From: Motacilla alba alba
Lineage: Eukaryota; Chordata; Aves; Passeriformes; Motacillidae
DNA length: 64,000 bases
Direction of reading: 5' to 3'
Assembly (NCBI RefSeq): GCF_015832195.1
Contig: NC_052017.1
Span: forward strand, 66,713,801 to 66,777,800
In this document: positions 48,311-59,790 of the stretch, piece after piece
Position numbering within the stretch: the first letter of the stretch is position 1
Layout: each line of letters starts with the position of its first letter
Notes under the pieces: generated by a model
What the model was told of the DNA's origin: nothing
The model's input: the letters and a program-made list of their open reading frames with translations, nothing else
Database searches by the model: none
Made by a program: the position numbers and the translations under genes

Positions 48311-50640
48311 GTCATTTCCTGCCCTGCTGGGTTTGCTGTTTAAATGGAGAGGGCGGTGTATCCGAATAAAGGAACACAGCAGTAAAAGCTGGGATGGGAG
48401 AGGGATGGCACTCCCAGGGCAGCTGTGCCACAGCTCAGTTATTGCTTTAACTGCCCATGCCTGACCATCTCCTGCATGAATGTGTGGCTACCTTTGGCAC
48501 AGAGATGCTTTCCTTGGGGGTAGAAGGAGCTCATTAAGGGTCAAAGTTTCAAATTTGGTTTCATGCTGAGGAAGTGACATTATGATCACAGCTCCCAGTA
48601 AGGCCACTGGAATTGGTGGGATGATGTTCAGCTCACACCAGGCTGCTTGTGAGCTTGGCTGACACCTCTGGAGCAGCATGCTGTAGGTCTTCATGGGCCA
48701 TGATGGAGAGGCTTCTCCCAGCCAGGCTGGGCACAGCTGGCCAGTGGCAAGCCCAGGGATGGGGGACAGGGATAGTCCCCTGCAGGAGAAGTTACTCTGT
48801 TTGCCTCCTCGCAGGGGAAATCCCCGTCACAGGAGGAGGAGGAGGTGAAGGCTGGTGGCTCAGGGAGCTCTGGGGACAGCGTCCATGCCTGGGCTGTTTT
48901 TAACACAGATTTCTTCAGACAAGGCTTCTTCTTGATAGGAGAGAAACAGCATCATTCCTGGAGTTTCTCTGCCTTGGCTTCTGCCTGCAGCCATTACCTC
49001 CTTCCCCCGCTCTCAAGCCATCCTGCTGGGCTTCTTGCCTTGCTACAGATCCAGAGACACAATGAATACATATGTCCCCCTCTCTCCTTTGCTGTCCTGT
49101 GCAAGTTCCCTCACTCTCTCCCTCATTTCCCTCCCAATACACCCATGCCCTACCCCCTGACTGAAGCAAAATTTCCCTCTTTTTTTGGCAGCTGGCCTTC
49201 CCAGGGGCCCAGACTAACAGAAGCCTGAGCCCTGATTGACTGTGCCTTGGCCAGGGCAGAGCAACTCTTTGCTGAGAGATAATGTTGCCTTAAAGGAGAA
49301 GAGATTTTTTTTAATTTCCCTATCTGTTTTGCTATCTTGCTCACCCATTTGTTTCTGGACTCCCATGAGGAGAACGATGCTCGTGCCTGGAACCTGCTGC
49401 CTTCCAGTCACCTACTGGGAGATCCCCTCTTCCTGGACAATCTTCCTGCCTGTGGAGTTCACCTCTGAGCCAGGCCTCCCGTAATTAGAGCAAGCCTTGC
49501 TTTTGACTTTCTGTAAGCTCTGGATTTCTGCAAGGCCTTTCCAGGACTTGCAGCTTTCCTCCAGCTCAGCCCTTGCAAGCCAAATGATGAGGCTTCCAGG
49601 GCTTCTCCCGAGGGATGGCTCCAGTGCATGCATCTCACTGTCAGGAAGCTTTTCCTGACACTCAGCCTAAATTTTCCCCTTTTCAAATGTCATCCTGGCA
49701 CTCCTACTTAGCATGCACTTTCTGTGCGTCTCACTCCCTCTGAGCAGGCTGTGCTTTTCCCTCTCCACTGCCTGGGCTCTTTCTGGTGCTGGCTGTCACC
49801 CACTTTTCTCGCACCCGCCTCAGCTTGGCCAGTCCAAGCACATTATCTTACAGCTCATTTCCCTTTATAAATCAAACCTCCCAGGCATTTTCCTCTCTCT
49901 TTTTTTCTAGTTCTGTCTTATTTTTAAAATTTTTTAATATTTCTCCTTTTCCCTTCTCCCCACCACACAGGAGGGATTTTTGGGTGTCTGCCCCATGGTT
50001 CAGAACACTTTTTCTCTCCACTTTTACCCTTGGCAAGGGTTTTAGTATAAAGTGCTGACATTTCTTTGTTGCCGTGGGCAGCTTCCTCTCAGAGTAATGA
50101 ATGGTTGGGAATGGGTAAATGCACAACCAGAGGTCCTGGGAGCAGCCCAGGCAGGTGCCCCTCAACCTGTGCCATGCTCATGCAAACTCTCCAGTACAGA
50201 CTGAGCTCCCACTGTTGCCTTCCTCTGTGTGGAGTCATGATCACTTTCCCCTTTTTGGACTCCTCCTGTGGATTTTGTGGATCTGAGGATATTAAACCTC
50301 TGCTGAGTTAGGTCTGTGTGGTCAATGACCTTGAGTTCAGGGAGGATTGGAAATTAAGAGGGGCAGGCTGTGCCTTATGGTGTGCACACATGAAATGGCT
50401 CCATGTGCCTCATTTCTTTATCAAGCCAGCTTGAATGTGCTGCCTGATGAGGAACAGGGCAGCACCAGAATGGAAAAGAGTAAGAGACAGGTTGCTTTTC
50501 CTTCTGTGTCCAACTTCTTTGCTATCACATGACATGGGTTTTGTTCAGGATCAGGAGCTGGGCTGAAGGGCTGAGCTGCTATCCCGCTTTGCAACGCCAC
50601 TGGCATTGAGTTCTTGCTTTGCTGTAGCCAGAAAATGAAG
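48310..50640. other. Non-coding stretch, no gene seen
   Basis: GC-moderate DNA with chance frames up to 127 aa. A pyrimidine-rich stretch at about 49880-49975 contains an acceptor-like TTTTTTTCTAG, but no donor or frame follows. Confidence 0.55.
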
Positions 50641-50676
50641 GTTTCTCCATGCAAAGCAACAAACACGACCATGGAG

Positions 50677-50690
50677 GTTGCCATGACAGC
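50677..50690 (+). promoter_or_regulatory. RFX X-box-like site
   Basis: GTTGCCATGACAGC matches the idealised X-box GTTGCCATGGCAAC at all but two positions. RFX proteins bind such sites at cilia genes and MHC class II promoters. It lies 231 bp before a second, better match. Confidence 0.35.
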
Positions 50691-50907
50691 TCTGAGGAGA
50701 AACTGGGTCAGCCCTGCAGCCTGTGGAGGGGACCAGTCATGGCTGCCTGGTGGTCACCTGCAAGCCCACAAGGGCAGATGTGTTCCAGCACTCATTATTG
50801 GGCTGACTGCGCTGGTTCTGTGTTTTCTGGGAGGAAACCAAAGAGTTTCAAACTTGGTTACCATTTTAAAGTTAGTGTGGCTAAAATGGTTGGTTGGAAC
50901 TCACACC

Positions 50908-50921
50908 ACTGCCATGGCAAC
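50908..50921 (+). promoter_or_regulatory. Strong RFX X-box-like site
   Basis: ACTGCCATGGCAAC matches the idealised X-box at all but the first two positions and keeps the full TGCCATGGCA palindrome. It is one of the best individual binding-site matches in the window. The site at 50677 suggests a paired arrangement. Confidence 0.42.
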
Positions 50922-51821
50922 AGATACATACACATTTTTTTGTTGGAACATGAAATGAGAGCAGCTTTTCTGGTGCATAAGTAACTCTTCAGAGGAGGAG
51001 ATGCTGAGGAACTAGAATTAGGAATATCCTATTGAGGGGACTGGAGATATCAAGCCAGTAGAACTGAATACAGGATCATTTCAAAATTAAAAAGGAAGTC
51101 AAGGATAATTGGTGAGGCTGAGAAAGTGCTTTGGCCAGTAAAATTCCTTAAATAATAGCATCCTCCATGGACTTAAGACCAGTTATGAAACACATCATTG
51201 GTTTCACGTCAAAATAGTTTTTCCAACTGATAGAAGTGTGTGTTCATTGATTATTGATCCCTTTGGAGAACGTGGTCACAAGTGTTTCAGGGGAGCATTG
51301 CTGAGAATTGTGGAAGATCTATCCTTTTTTCCAGCCATTAACCCTCATGATCTTCTATATATCCCACTTGAGGGTATTATACTGATCTGTTAATTCTCCT
51401 TTTCTCTTCCTACTTGCCACTTTTGAGACAGAAGACACCAGGGATCTGGGTACCCTTCTTGAAGAACAGAAGGGACAGGTAAGGCACATCAAACAGTCCC
51501 TGCAGTGGAAGCCAAAGTTACCATTGTTCCTTTCCTTTGTCGTCACCATAATCCTGTGTAGAAGGACAGACAGTGATGGCCCACCTCCCATGGGTTGTGT
51601 ATTATCAGCAGTTTCATAACAGAGTAGTTTTAGGCTTAAATCCAGCTCTGCTTTTGTGTAGATACCACTGACACGTAATGGTGTGATCTGTTTAACAGTG
51701 TGACTATATAATCTGTGGTTATTTCCATGTAAAAAGAAAATACATACTTTTGTGGTGACCAGGAGATATTTGGGGAATTGCACGTGTGAAATATAAATTA
51801 ATGCATTGAACAGCCTTTTGT

Positions 51822-51850
51822 AAACACACACGTGCACACACACAAACACA
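51822..51850 (+). repeat. CA-rich microsatellite interrupted by CGTG
   Basis: Two short CA runs flank ACGTG, giving an alternating purine-pyrimidine tract. Such tracts can adopt Z-DNA, though this one is short. Confidence 0.7.
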
Positions 51851-51910
51851 TGAATCAAGTTGCAAAGTTTGCTCCATGAAAGTGGTGTTGATTTTGAAGG
51901 TTTTGCTGCT

Positions 51911-51940
51911 GCCTTTTTCAGCCTTTTTCAGCCTTTTTCC
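51911..51940 (+). repeat. 10-bp tandem repeat (3 units)
   Basis: Three consecutive copies of GCCTTTTTCA, the last ending in C. A simple slippage product. Confidence 0.88.
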
Positions 51941-52313
51941 TGTCACAGAGGCAAGGAGCACCAGAGGGTTTGCTCCATGGGGCACTGACATCTTGGCACT
52001 TTGCACTGCACTGACTGGAGGGTCACTGAGCCTGGTATTACCTGAGCAGGAATGGAGCTGTGGCAGTGACCCTGAGCCTTAGGAAGAGGTACTTCTGTTT
52101 CTGTGCAGGTAGCCAGTATTACACTGCTGGGACAGCGGTTTAGCCATGACAACAGAATGATGACCTGAGCATTACCACTGCACAAGCAGTACTTTTCTGA
52201 GATCAGAGCCCTGGCTCAGTCTGGCACCAAGGCTGGATTGGGTGGAGGATCTTTCAGCATTGGGTTGGAGTCCCTCTGAGGCATCAAAACATGCAAAATC
52301 CTGCCTCCTTGCC

Positions 52314-53467
52314 TGGTTTCCCTGTCCTTGACCCTGTCTGGATGCAAGGTCCCCACCCAACCTGCTCTATCACTCCTGTCCTCAGCTGGACAGGAGAGGG
52401 AAAAGATAAGGCCATGTAGAGATAAGGTCAGGTAGAGATCACTCAACAATTACAGTCATGGGAAAAACAGACTTGACTTCAGGGAATTGGTTTAATTTTT
52501 TATCAATCAACTCAGAGTATGATAATGAGAAATAAAACAAAATCTTGAAAACACTTCTTCCCCACTCCTCCATTCTTCCTGGACTCAACTTCACTCCCAA
52601 ATTCTCTACCTGCTCCCCACAGGGCCGGGGGATGGGGAACTGGGGCAACAGTGCAGGGGGAACAGGGAACTGGGGCTGCGGTCAGTTCATCACACATTGT
52701 CTCTGCTGCTCCTTCCTCCTCAGAAAGGGGACTCCTCACATTCTTTTCCTGCTCTAGCCAGGGATCCCTCCCATGGAAGACAGTCCTCTATGAATCTGCA
52801 AGGTGAGTCCTACCCACAGGCTGCAGTTCTTTATGAACTTCCCCACTGTGGATCCCTTCCACAGGGTGCAATCCTTCATGAACAGCCTGCACCAGTGTGG
52901 GTCTCCCACAAGGTTACAAGTCCTGCTAGCAAACCTGCTCCAGCGTGGGCTCCTCTCTCCACAGGGCCACAGATTCTTCCAGAAGCCTGCTGCAGCATGC
53001 GCTTCCCAAGGGGTCACAGCCTCCTTTGGGTATCCACCTGCTCTGGCGTGGGGTCCTCCACAATAAGTATCTGCTCTATTGTGAATCTCCATGGGCTCCA
53101 GAGGCACAGCCTGCCCTCATATGGGCTGCACCATGGGCTGCAGGGGAATCTCTGCTCTGGCACCTGGAGCACCTCCTCCCCCTCCTCCTTCACTGACCTT
53201 GGTGTCTGGAAGGCTCTTTTCTCTGACATACTCTCACTCCTCTCTCCAGCTGCAGTTGCTCTCATGTGTCAACTTTTTCTCCTTTAACACATTATCTCAG
53301 AGGTGCTGCCACCATCAGCGATGGGCTCAGTTTTGGCCAGCTTCAGGTCCATTTAGGTCTGGCTGGCAATGGCTCCATTGGACATGGAAGAAACTTCAGG
53401 CAGCTTCTCACAGAGGCCACCCTTGGAGCACCCCACTACAAAAACCTTTCCATACAAACCAAATACA
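52314..53467 (-). mobile_element. Solitary endogenous-retrovirus-type LTR (bird)
   Basis: On the minus strand the element starts with TGTATTTGGTTTG at 53467 and ends near 52314 in sequence resembling the LTR end I remember (GGTTGACCCTGGCTGG; here TCAAGG at 52327-52332 precedes it). It is about 1.15 kb, with no second copy and no internal gag/pol/env remnants beside it, so it reads as a solo LTR left by recombination. A polyadenylation signal expected in the R region, near 52505, is mutated. The centre is built from degenerate units of about 48-52 bp. The family name and class are uncertain. A 5-bp direct repeat CTGTC (52322-52326 and 53468-53472) may be coincidental because it does not abut the left end cleanly. 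Open frames inside it are shadows. Confidence 0.72.
52838..53090 (-). repeat. Degenerate 48-52 bp tandem units within the LTR
   Basis: The motif CCTGC, then a CCAG/GCAG word, then GTGGG or a variant, recurs at about 52838, 52886, 52934, 52986 and 53037, giving spacings of 48, 48, 52 and 51 bases. Units differ at many positions, so the array is old or part of the ancestral LTR. It explains the apparently long plus-strand frame of 196 aa at 52697-53287. Confidence 0.7.
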
Positions 53468-53472
53468 CTGTC

Positions 53473-56400
53473 TTGAACTCATCATCTCCTCTTCAAATTA
53501 ATCTGAGAGCATTTCTTTCCAATGTTTTTAGAATCCCAGAAGGGATCTTAATCCCTTCATCATCCTCCTCATGCAAAGTGTACCTGAGGTGCCTGATGGC
53601 TGAATAACCTCTCATGCACTGAGAGCCATTAGCATTTGAATTAGTGACATGAGGCTAGCAGGAGATTATCCCATTTAACAGCTGTTGAGTGCTGTTGAAG
53701 GGACACCCTCAAGAAGAATGAACAAAAATGTAGCGAATTTTTCTCTTTTAGTAAGGATTTTCCTGCCTTGTATGAATATTGACATGCTTGAAAAGTGGTG
53801 TATTTTCCACAGGGACATCTTACAATTGTTGAATGTCTTTCCTGGGGAGAGCTGGACACCTCAGTACACCTACAGCATGCCAGCAGATGAGAGTGAGAAA
53901 GTGGCACTGTCCCCAAACAGGAAGAGAAGTGGTTCTGCCTATTTGGGAAACAGGCTAAGCCAAACATAAAGAGAACAGTCATAAGAAAGCTGCAAAAAGA
54001 AGCAAAAGTTAAAGCATCTCTTCTGCTCTAGAGCACTCCAGCCATAAGAGATGTGCCTGGGATGGGCCTCACTGCTATTCTTCTAGGTGGAAATGTGACT
54101 GCTTCACGGGGCAGAAGGAGCCAGGCAGCAGTTAGAGCCCCCAGTGTGATATAAAAGATGAACAAAAATGCCCTCTCTGAGGATTTGGCTAGATGCAGAG
54201 AAGTGTTTTGAAATTGTAGGATCTGTCAAACATGTTGCCTAAGGAAGCCTTTCTGTATGCAGGGCATTTCTGCAAAAGAAGACAAAATGAGCAGGAATTA
54301 TTGCAGTTATTAGTGCAGACAAAACTCTCTCTCCCGGTATATGACTCCATTTCTCTTGACTGTGTGTTGAGAAAAAAGCCAGGTATCAGTCCTCATCATC
54401 ACAAGGAAGTGCTGCCTGGGCTCCTGCATCAAAGACATTAAAACATGACTGTCCCCATCTCCCACTGGGATTCTCCAGCATGACTCATTTCAAAGCTCTG
54501 CCTTTTCGAGTAAGCTGAAGGAGCTGAGGATGCTGTGCTTTTACAAGGATGCACCTATGTCACATTCTACTGGGATGCTGGTGGCCTGCCTCCCAGCCTT
54601 TCAGAAGGTCAGGTCTCTCATTCAGGTGTGTTGTTAATGCCTGATCCCCTTTCTAAAAGCCATCTTAGTCTTGAGATGTTTGTGGAAAGTTGGCTTCATT
54701 GTCCCCCCAGAATCAGCATCTCAGAGAAAACACAAATAACCCTCCCAGGCTTTTGTCTTCAGTGGAGAGTGAGGGGACAGCAATGTGGGGGAAGTGAAGA
54801 GGCTTTTTTGTCCTGCTGTGATTCAAAGCTGATTGCAAGACGTGTGCACTTTGGGGGAGGTTACCACTGCAGGGTTAGAAAATCAGTTTAAAATGGTGAG
54901 GTTGTCCCTGGGGCAGAAGTGATGAGAGTGGGCAAATAGAAACATTTTTCCAGTCTTTTTTGTGGAACTGGAAGTTTTTGTTCCCTTTAGACTTAAGGGG
55001 GATAAACATTTTCCAACAAGCCAGAGGATTTTATGGGGTACAAGAATTTTCCACTTGACTTTTCAATCTTTCAATACAATTTTTGTTTTCTCTCTTACTA
55101 ATTTTTTTCTTTCTCTTTGAGTAAACTGTCTTTGAGGTGCATGCAGTGACAATATCCAGGCACAGGTGAGGATATAGAAAGATTTGCACTGTTAAATAAC
55201 ATCCTTCTTATTATTTCCTCCCTAATTATTTTTACCCTCTGTGATGACCACTTACAGTTTAATGAATGTAAGCATTATTTCCATACAAAGTAGTGGTAGC
55301 AACAAAGATGAAGACGCCTCTTTTTAACCTTACTTGTTTCTAAGCAGGCCTTTTCCATACCATCCTTACCACTTATCTGACCAGTAAATCTGCAAATACA
55401 TGCAAACGGTATTTACTGTGTTGTTACATGTACCTTGAAGCAGATGGTGAGCCAATACCAAAGCTCACATTTTTACACCTTTATGCAGCGTCTGGGGAGC
55501 TGGATTAAACTCCTGCCCTGCTTGGGGCTTCACACAGACCTCTGCCTCTATGGCAAGTGACTCACAACTGCTGCCAATCCCAACTGCATTGTTTCAGGGT
55601 ATTTTTCTTCATACAGTATGAATAAAAGAATGCTGACAACACTTCCTCCACCTCCCCGTCCCCCCTGCCCACAAGTAATATTTCCAAAGAGCCATGCCAA
55701 GGTTTTGAGCCATTATTGTGCATGCTGCTGGTGTCTCAGTCACCTGGCTGCCCTCCTGCTTTTTCCATGCTCTGTGGCCCAGCTCAGCTGATATTGCAGC
55801 ATCCCTGGGTGCTGTGCGTGGGCTGTACAGTGAGGCAGATGCAGGGAGCTGGGCATGCTGCAGGATGGAACCCAGGGCAGAGTGAGCACTCTTTGCTCAC
55901 TGACATGGAAAAAAGAGTGGGAAGCACTGTTCTAGGATGTGAGCTGAGCTTGTAGAAAGACTCCTGGTGACATTAAACCATCTGAAGGGCTGTTGTTAAT
56001 TACTGTAAGGAGATCAGGCCGGTCTGTCCTGTAACCAGAGCTAGTGGCAGGCTGTGTGGGACTTGGGTGACCCTGAGACATCAGGAGTTGCTTTGACTCA
56101 TCCACATGCTGGGCAGGAAGGAGAGGGCAGTGGAGAAGGGGCTTCCCAATCTAGGGCCTGAACTGCAGCCTGTTTGAAAGATGCCAAAGCCTCCTTGCTG
56201 TGGTTACACAGAGCCCTGATCCTGTGGGCGTCCTTGCTGTGCCATAGCCACTGGCAGGGTGAGGGGCCATGCCAGTGCACAAGCTGTTCCATCATCTCTT
56301 GCAGTTTGTCCTGCAGGCTGGCTCATTGCTCCTGGACATATTGTTGCTTGCTAGCCCTATGTGCATCTCCCTCTCAATGCCTGTGGGATTAAACATGAGA

Positions 56401-57265
56401 GATGGGTGTTGCCAGCAAAAGTGAAACCCACCTGTGGAGTTCCTTGGGAAAGTCCTTTCTGCTGAGAAGTTCAGCAGTGAAACAGCACTGAAACCTACTC
56501 ATCTTTCCTTGGGCAACACCCAGCCCTGGGGAAAATCTCCCAGGAGATCACCCTCAAACACACACACACATACAGCCCTCATCCCAAAGCTCTGCCCTTC
56601 CGCTTGCCACCCAAGAGCAGACGATTATTAGGCATGAAGGTTTCTTTCACTGAAATCTGACCTGCTTGGGATAGATGTCTTCTTCTGGAATCATTACTGT
56701 AGCTCCCTCATTCCAGAGAGAAGTAGATGTATGATGTATTTGACATCTGCTTTGGGACAAGTTGCATCTTCAATACATCTGTTTCTCAAGTGGATCTGAA
56801 ATCTTTGTATAGCCATATGAATTCTTTCCCCCACTCAGCCACCTTTCTCATCTATGTAACCTTCATTGCCATTCCACCCGTGAAGCACCCACACTCATTT
56901 TCATCATCTTTCCTCTCTTTTTACCACTTTGGTTTTGAAGGCCTCAGCTATGGGTCATTCCTTCCCATCCATGTGGCCCTTCCTTCTCCTGTACAGTACC
57001 TCATGGTATAACTCTCATGTCCTTGGAACCTGTGTTTCTGCATGAAGCTGAGTCTTTCTGCATATTTTCTCTGGCATAATGTATCACAGTTCCCAATCTT
57101 CCTACACATAGACTTGTGCTGTCTCTCCTTCCCATATGCTCTCTTTGCCCTTCTCTCTTCCCCTGGGCAATGGCTTGCTGCCTCTTTGCTGAACTCTGTT
57201 CTTTGGGAAACACCTATGTGAGCTGTCCCAAACTTTGCCTGCACAGCAGGCTGCAGCACAGCCAT
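53473..57265. other. Non-coding stretch, no gene seen
   Basis: Short chance frames only, the largest 118 aa at 54535-54891. A six-unit CA run lies near 56556-56569. AT-rich patches occur around 55.0-55.3 kb. No further retroviral sequence was found next to the LTR. Confidence 0.55.
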
Positions 57266-57270
57266 TAACA

Positions 57271-57315
57271 TTGCCATTACCTTGTTTACCTCCCTTGCCA
57301 TTACCTTGTTTACCT
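57271..57315 (+). repeat. 24-bp tandem duplication
   Basis: TTGCCATTACCTTGTTTACC begins both copies (57271 and 57295), and the second copy is cut off after 21 bases. The copies are identical over the shared length, so the event is probably recent. The unit contains GTTTAC, a forkhead core read on either strand, which is therefore doubled. Confidence 0.9.
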
Positions 57316-57319
57316 CAGC

Positions 57320-58715
57320 AGCCAAGTACTGGTGGACAGATACTCATGGACAGAAGGAGCTTTATTGGAATGATACTTCACTGATATAAATTGTCATGTT
57401 AAAAGGGAAAACAGGCCTTGAAATGCTCAATCTGACACTCTGCAGTTAGTTCACCTCCCTGGGATTCATCAGGCTTTCTCTTCTCTGTGTTCCACACTGC
57501 AGCCCAGACCAGGCACAGGAGTACCCATTGCATGTACCCAGTTGTTGACTAAGCATAAGACTACGCAGGGCTCCTTCTCCAGCCGCTGCTGAGTGCAGGG
57601 AAGTCTGTTTATAACCTTACATCCACCACAGAGGTGTAGCATGCAGGGTAGGTAAACTGAAACCCAGCTCTGAGTGTGATGCCCAGTGGGGAGCTCAGAA
57701 TGTCTGTGGCCTGTTCCCCCATCTAGTGTTGGACTTGTTCAGCTAGGGGTGGACCGTTCTTTAAAGTAGCCCCCTGCCCGCCATGCTGCAATGGACTCTT
57801 TCTCTTCTGCTGCTTCAGATCCAGCGATGGGAACTGCTGGGAGAGAGAAGGACTCAGGCTGCAGGATGTTTTCCCTTGTGGCTGAGAGGATGCTGTGTTT
57901 ATTACCTCTTTCCCTGAGAAAACACAATTCCCCAGGGTGACTGTGCTCTGACACTGTCCCACTGTTTTAACAGTGGCTGACAGATGCTCTTTTAGCTCTT
58001 GGTCAGTATTCAGGCCATTTTGGTAATGAGGTACAACAGAGCAAGCAGCTGTACAGGTCAAGAAAACTTTCTGGGATAGATGGCAGTGTTTGGAAAGAGG
58101 GTGTTCCCTAGGCATCACCTCAGAGATGACTGTAATTTTTTTTCAGATTTAATCACAGTACCACTGGCAGCACTGACCCAGGCTAAGTCTCAGCATGATA
58201 AGGTCAAAGTACCTCAAGTCTGCATTCACAGATGTTTGCTGGTTTACATCCAGGCCAGAAAGGACATTGCCTGTTATTTCTTCCTGCCATGGGAGACATT
58301 GTGAAAGTCTACAAGCCACCTCTGCAGAGCTAGAGCTGGCGACAAGTACACTTGGAACATTGGTCCTGTGGCTCTCAGCTTGGGCTGCCAGCCACAGGGG
58401 TGTTTCTGAAAGTGGGGCACCACGCTGCACTCCCCCACTGCTGCCCTGCTCTCAAACACACAGGCATCTGTGGGAGAGGGGAGGTACCCCTCTGGCTCAG
58501 GCATCAGCCGGATGGCAGCGTGCCTTTGACCAAGAGGAAAGGAATGCAGCATCTCCCGGTGACTGAGAAAGCTCGGGTGGTTTTGCACATAGGAAGCTCC
58601 TTTAAATGTGTTTCCTCCCACTGCCTGGCCTTTTGTTTTTCAGCCATGCTTGATGCTGGTGTTGGAAAGCTGAACTCCCCAAAAGTGAACTTCCTCTCCT
58701 ACTATAAACTGACCC
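57320..58715. other. Non-coding stretch, no gene seen
   Basis: Chance frames up to 131 aa (minus, 57723-58118), overlapping others on the opposite strand. No recognised repeat or motif cluster. Confidence 0.55.
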
Positions 58716-58720
58716 TTGGG

Positions 58721-58734
58721 GTTGCTATAGCGAC
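58721..58734 (+). promoter_or_regulatory. X-box-like palindrome in a CpG-retaining patch
   Basis: GTTGCTATAGCGAC has the two-arm form of an RFX X-box, with each arm differing slightly from the ideal. The next 250 bases keep several CpGs (for example in AACCCGACAATTTC and CCCGTCCTGACGAATTTGGGCGC), unlike the flanks. It may mark a regulatory element at about 58.70-58.99 kb. Confidence 0.3.
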
Positions 58735-59237
58735 TGCAGAGCGGCCAGCAGGCTGTGTAAACACTCCCTCCCGCTTCCCATCACACTGGGCCTGAAAGGC
58801 TGAGCCACGGGATGTGCACGGCAACCTGGATTATGCAGGCGGTTGTGAAATGCAAACCCGACAATTTCTCTGCTTCCTCCCTGCTTCCCCCGCGGGGAGG
58901 CAAACCCAGCAGGCTGGTAGCAGGCATAAACACGCCCGTCCTGACGAATTTGGGCGCATGGTGTGGTACCGCAGAAACCAAATCCAGACACTTACCTGGG
59001 GAGCTTGAGCAAGATGTGGAAATATATGGTGCAACTGGATCCTCTGCAACATCTGATTCCCTTGGCCTCACTAACTGTGGAGTTTCCAGCTGTGTGGGGG
59101 GAGCAGTTTGGTACACACTGTCACAGCTCCTTTTATGTAATTAATTACAACAATCGACCAAGTGTGAAATCCATCAGTTTCTGTGTCCTCTGTTGCTTAC
59201 TTTGATGTCAGCTCTCCCTCTTTCATTTTCTTCCTTC

Positions 59238-59257
59238 TTTTTTTTTTTTTTTTTTTT
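59238..59257 (+). repeat. Homopolymer T run (20)
   Basis: Twenty T bases followed by AATGC. Could be an antisense A-tail, but no retroposon body is visible. Confidence 0.85.
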
Positions 59258-59775
59258 AATGCATTTCATTAAAGTTCCTGACTCTCTGAGTCACTCTCCA
59301 AACATTGATGTTCACGTCTGTATCCATCCCTGTAAAACCAGGTCAGGTATTTCAGCAGCAGTAGCCTGAGTGACACACTGAAGCCTGTGGGAAGGTGTTT
59401 CCCAAGCACAGCGGGATATACATCCCCTCCAGCCACCGCAGATGTTCTTCCAAAATGGCAGGTACTGCTTAACCAGGGATTTTGTGAGAGGCAAGCTAAA
59501 CTACCCTACCAGGAGGAGATAATCAGCTCTGCTCCCATGGCATTGTGATGCATCTTGCTGGGTTGTCTTCAGGAAATAAGGTTGTTGTTCCACCCCACCA
59601 GACTGCTTGAAAAAGCACAAAGCACACCATCTCAAAGCTGTGTAAAATGAAGCCCCTGCTCCAATGCCTTCTGGAGGAGCCATTCAGTAGTGCCAGGTGT
59701 CCTGCAAAACACCCATCTCTGCCAACTGCCAATTCACTCATAACAGTTTCACTGTTATGAGACTTCCTGGCACAA

Positions 59776-59790
59776 GGATGGATGGATGGA
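59776..59790 (+). repeat. GGAT microsatellite
   Basis: Nearly four units of GGAT. A minor simple repeat. Confidence 0.85.

Noticed and set aside
49880..49975. Polypyrimidine tract ending in TTTCTAG as a splice acceptor
   Set aside because: Pyrimidine-rich DNA continues on both sides, so the tract has no defined end, and no donor or conserved frame follows.
52697..53287. 196-aa plus-strand frame with repeating segments
   Set aside because: It lies inside the antisense solitary LTR, and its internal repeats simply mirror the 48-52 bp DNA units. It is not a gene.
52000..54000. A full endogenous provirus around the LTR
   Set aside because: No second LTR and no retroviral gene remnants could be recognised on either side within the window.
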